A DNA stretch of 64,000 nucleotides from Ascarosepion bandense (taxonomy: Eukaryota > Mollusca > Cephalopoda > Sepiida > Sepiidae). The position numbers and the translations under genes are program-made. Below the pieces are notes generated by a model that was given only the letters and a program-made list of their open reading frames with translations, did no database searches and was not told where the DNA came from. Position 1 is the first letter of the stretch. Every line of letters begins with the position of its first letter. The stretch is taken from positions 2,017,501 to 2,081,500 of the forward strand of contig JBBBDQ010000421.1 in the NCBI GenBank assembly GCA_037127315.1, written 5' to 3'. Shown piece by piece: positions 63,859-64,000 of the stretch.

Positions 63859-64000
63859 TCACAAATGAAAAATATATCGATCCATCTCACTCAACTGTAA
63901 TTTAGATAAGAGGACTGGCTGCTTTCTCTAGGTTTGTTTAGTAGACAGTCGAATAGAAGGGGAAAATCTGTATGTAAAACCGCAGAGAAGTTAGGTAGCA
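63859..64000 (+). other. Probable gag continuation, broken
   Basis: ATGTTCACTAATCACAAATG and following sequence lie where gag would continue, but no frame stays open. The window ends here. Confidence 0.35.

Overview
This is AT-rich eukaryotic DNA from an animal, most likely a cephalopod and probably an octopus. That is an inference from the abundance of tRNA-derived SINEs of the kind described in octopus, Penelope-like elements, several LINE lineages and very many (TA)n, (CA)n, (GA)n and GATA tracts. I see no convincing host protein-coding gene, functional tRNA or functional rRNA. Nearly everything recognisable is a transposable element or a repeat, mostly decayed, truncated or nested.

Layout. 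0.3-2 kb: a mariner-like MITE and a ~563-bp satellite in both orientations. 2.2-5.7 kb: dispersed repeats, SINEs and a 48-bp minisatellite. 6.5-7.8 kb: a dead LINE split by a SINE. 8-12 kb: a foldback element and several dispersed repeat families. 12.8-17.7 kb: a multimeric SINE, then an RTE-type fragment split by a hAT transposon that is itself split by a near-complete APE-type LINE. 20.3-21 kb: a head-to-head SINE palindrome. 23.4-25.8 kb: a SINE with a 13-bp target duplication, a 5S-tRNA composite SINE and a 5'-truncated Penelope-like element (PLE). 26.1-29.9 kb: a ~520-bp (TA)n tract next to a second, longer PLE with repeated terminal pLTR segments. 30-33.8 kb: (TA)n-tailed tRNA-like SINEs, a long palindrome and a polypyrimidine block. 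34-37.9 kb: RTE fragments and a GATA higher-order array. 38 kb: a piggyBac-type MITE. 39-43 kb: microsatellites and a second 5S-tRNA SINE. 43.3-46.5 kb: RTE and nested LINE copies. 47-54.4 kb: dispersed repeats and SINEs. 54.5-55.7 kb: a 5S-LINE chimera and a hammerhead-like palindrome. 56-60.6 kb: LINE ends and foldbacks. 60.6-64 kb: rearranged LTR-retrotransposon termini, a full-length but defective Tc1-type transposon, and the start of a glutamine-rich gag-like ORF at the right edge.

How parts relate. The APE-type LINE and the SINE-B family share about 70 bp at their 3' ends, so that LINE probably supplied the reverse transcriptase for SINE-B. The PLE termini and three other repeats fold into hammerhead-ribozyme-like structures; one pair shows a compensatory base change. 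5S rRNA sequence was captured in two ways: fused to a tRNA-like SINE (two copies with the same junction) and fused to a LINE 3' end (one copy).

All family assignments come from motifs read by eye. No database search was run, and element boundaries are approximate unless a target-site duplication is stated.
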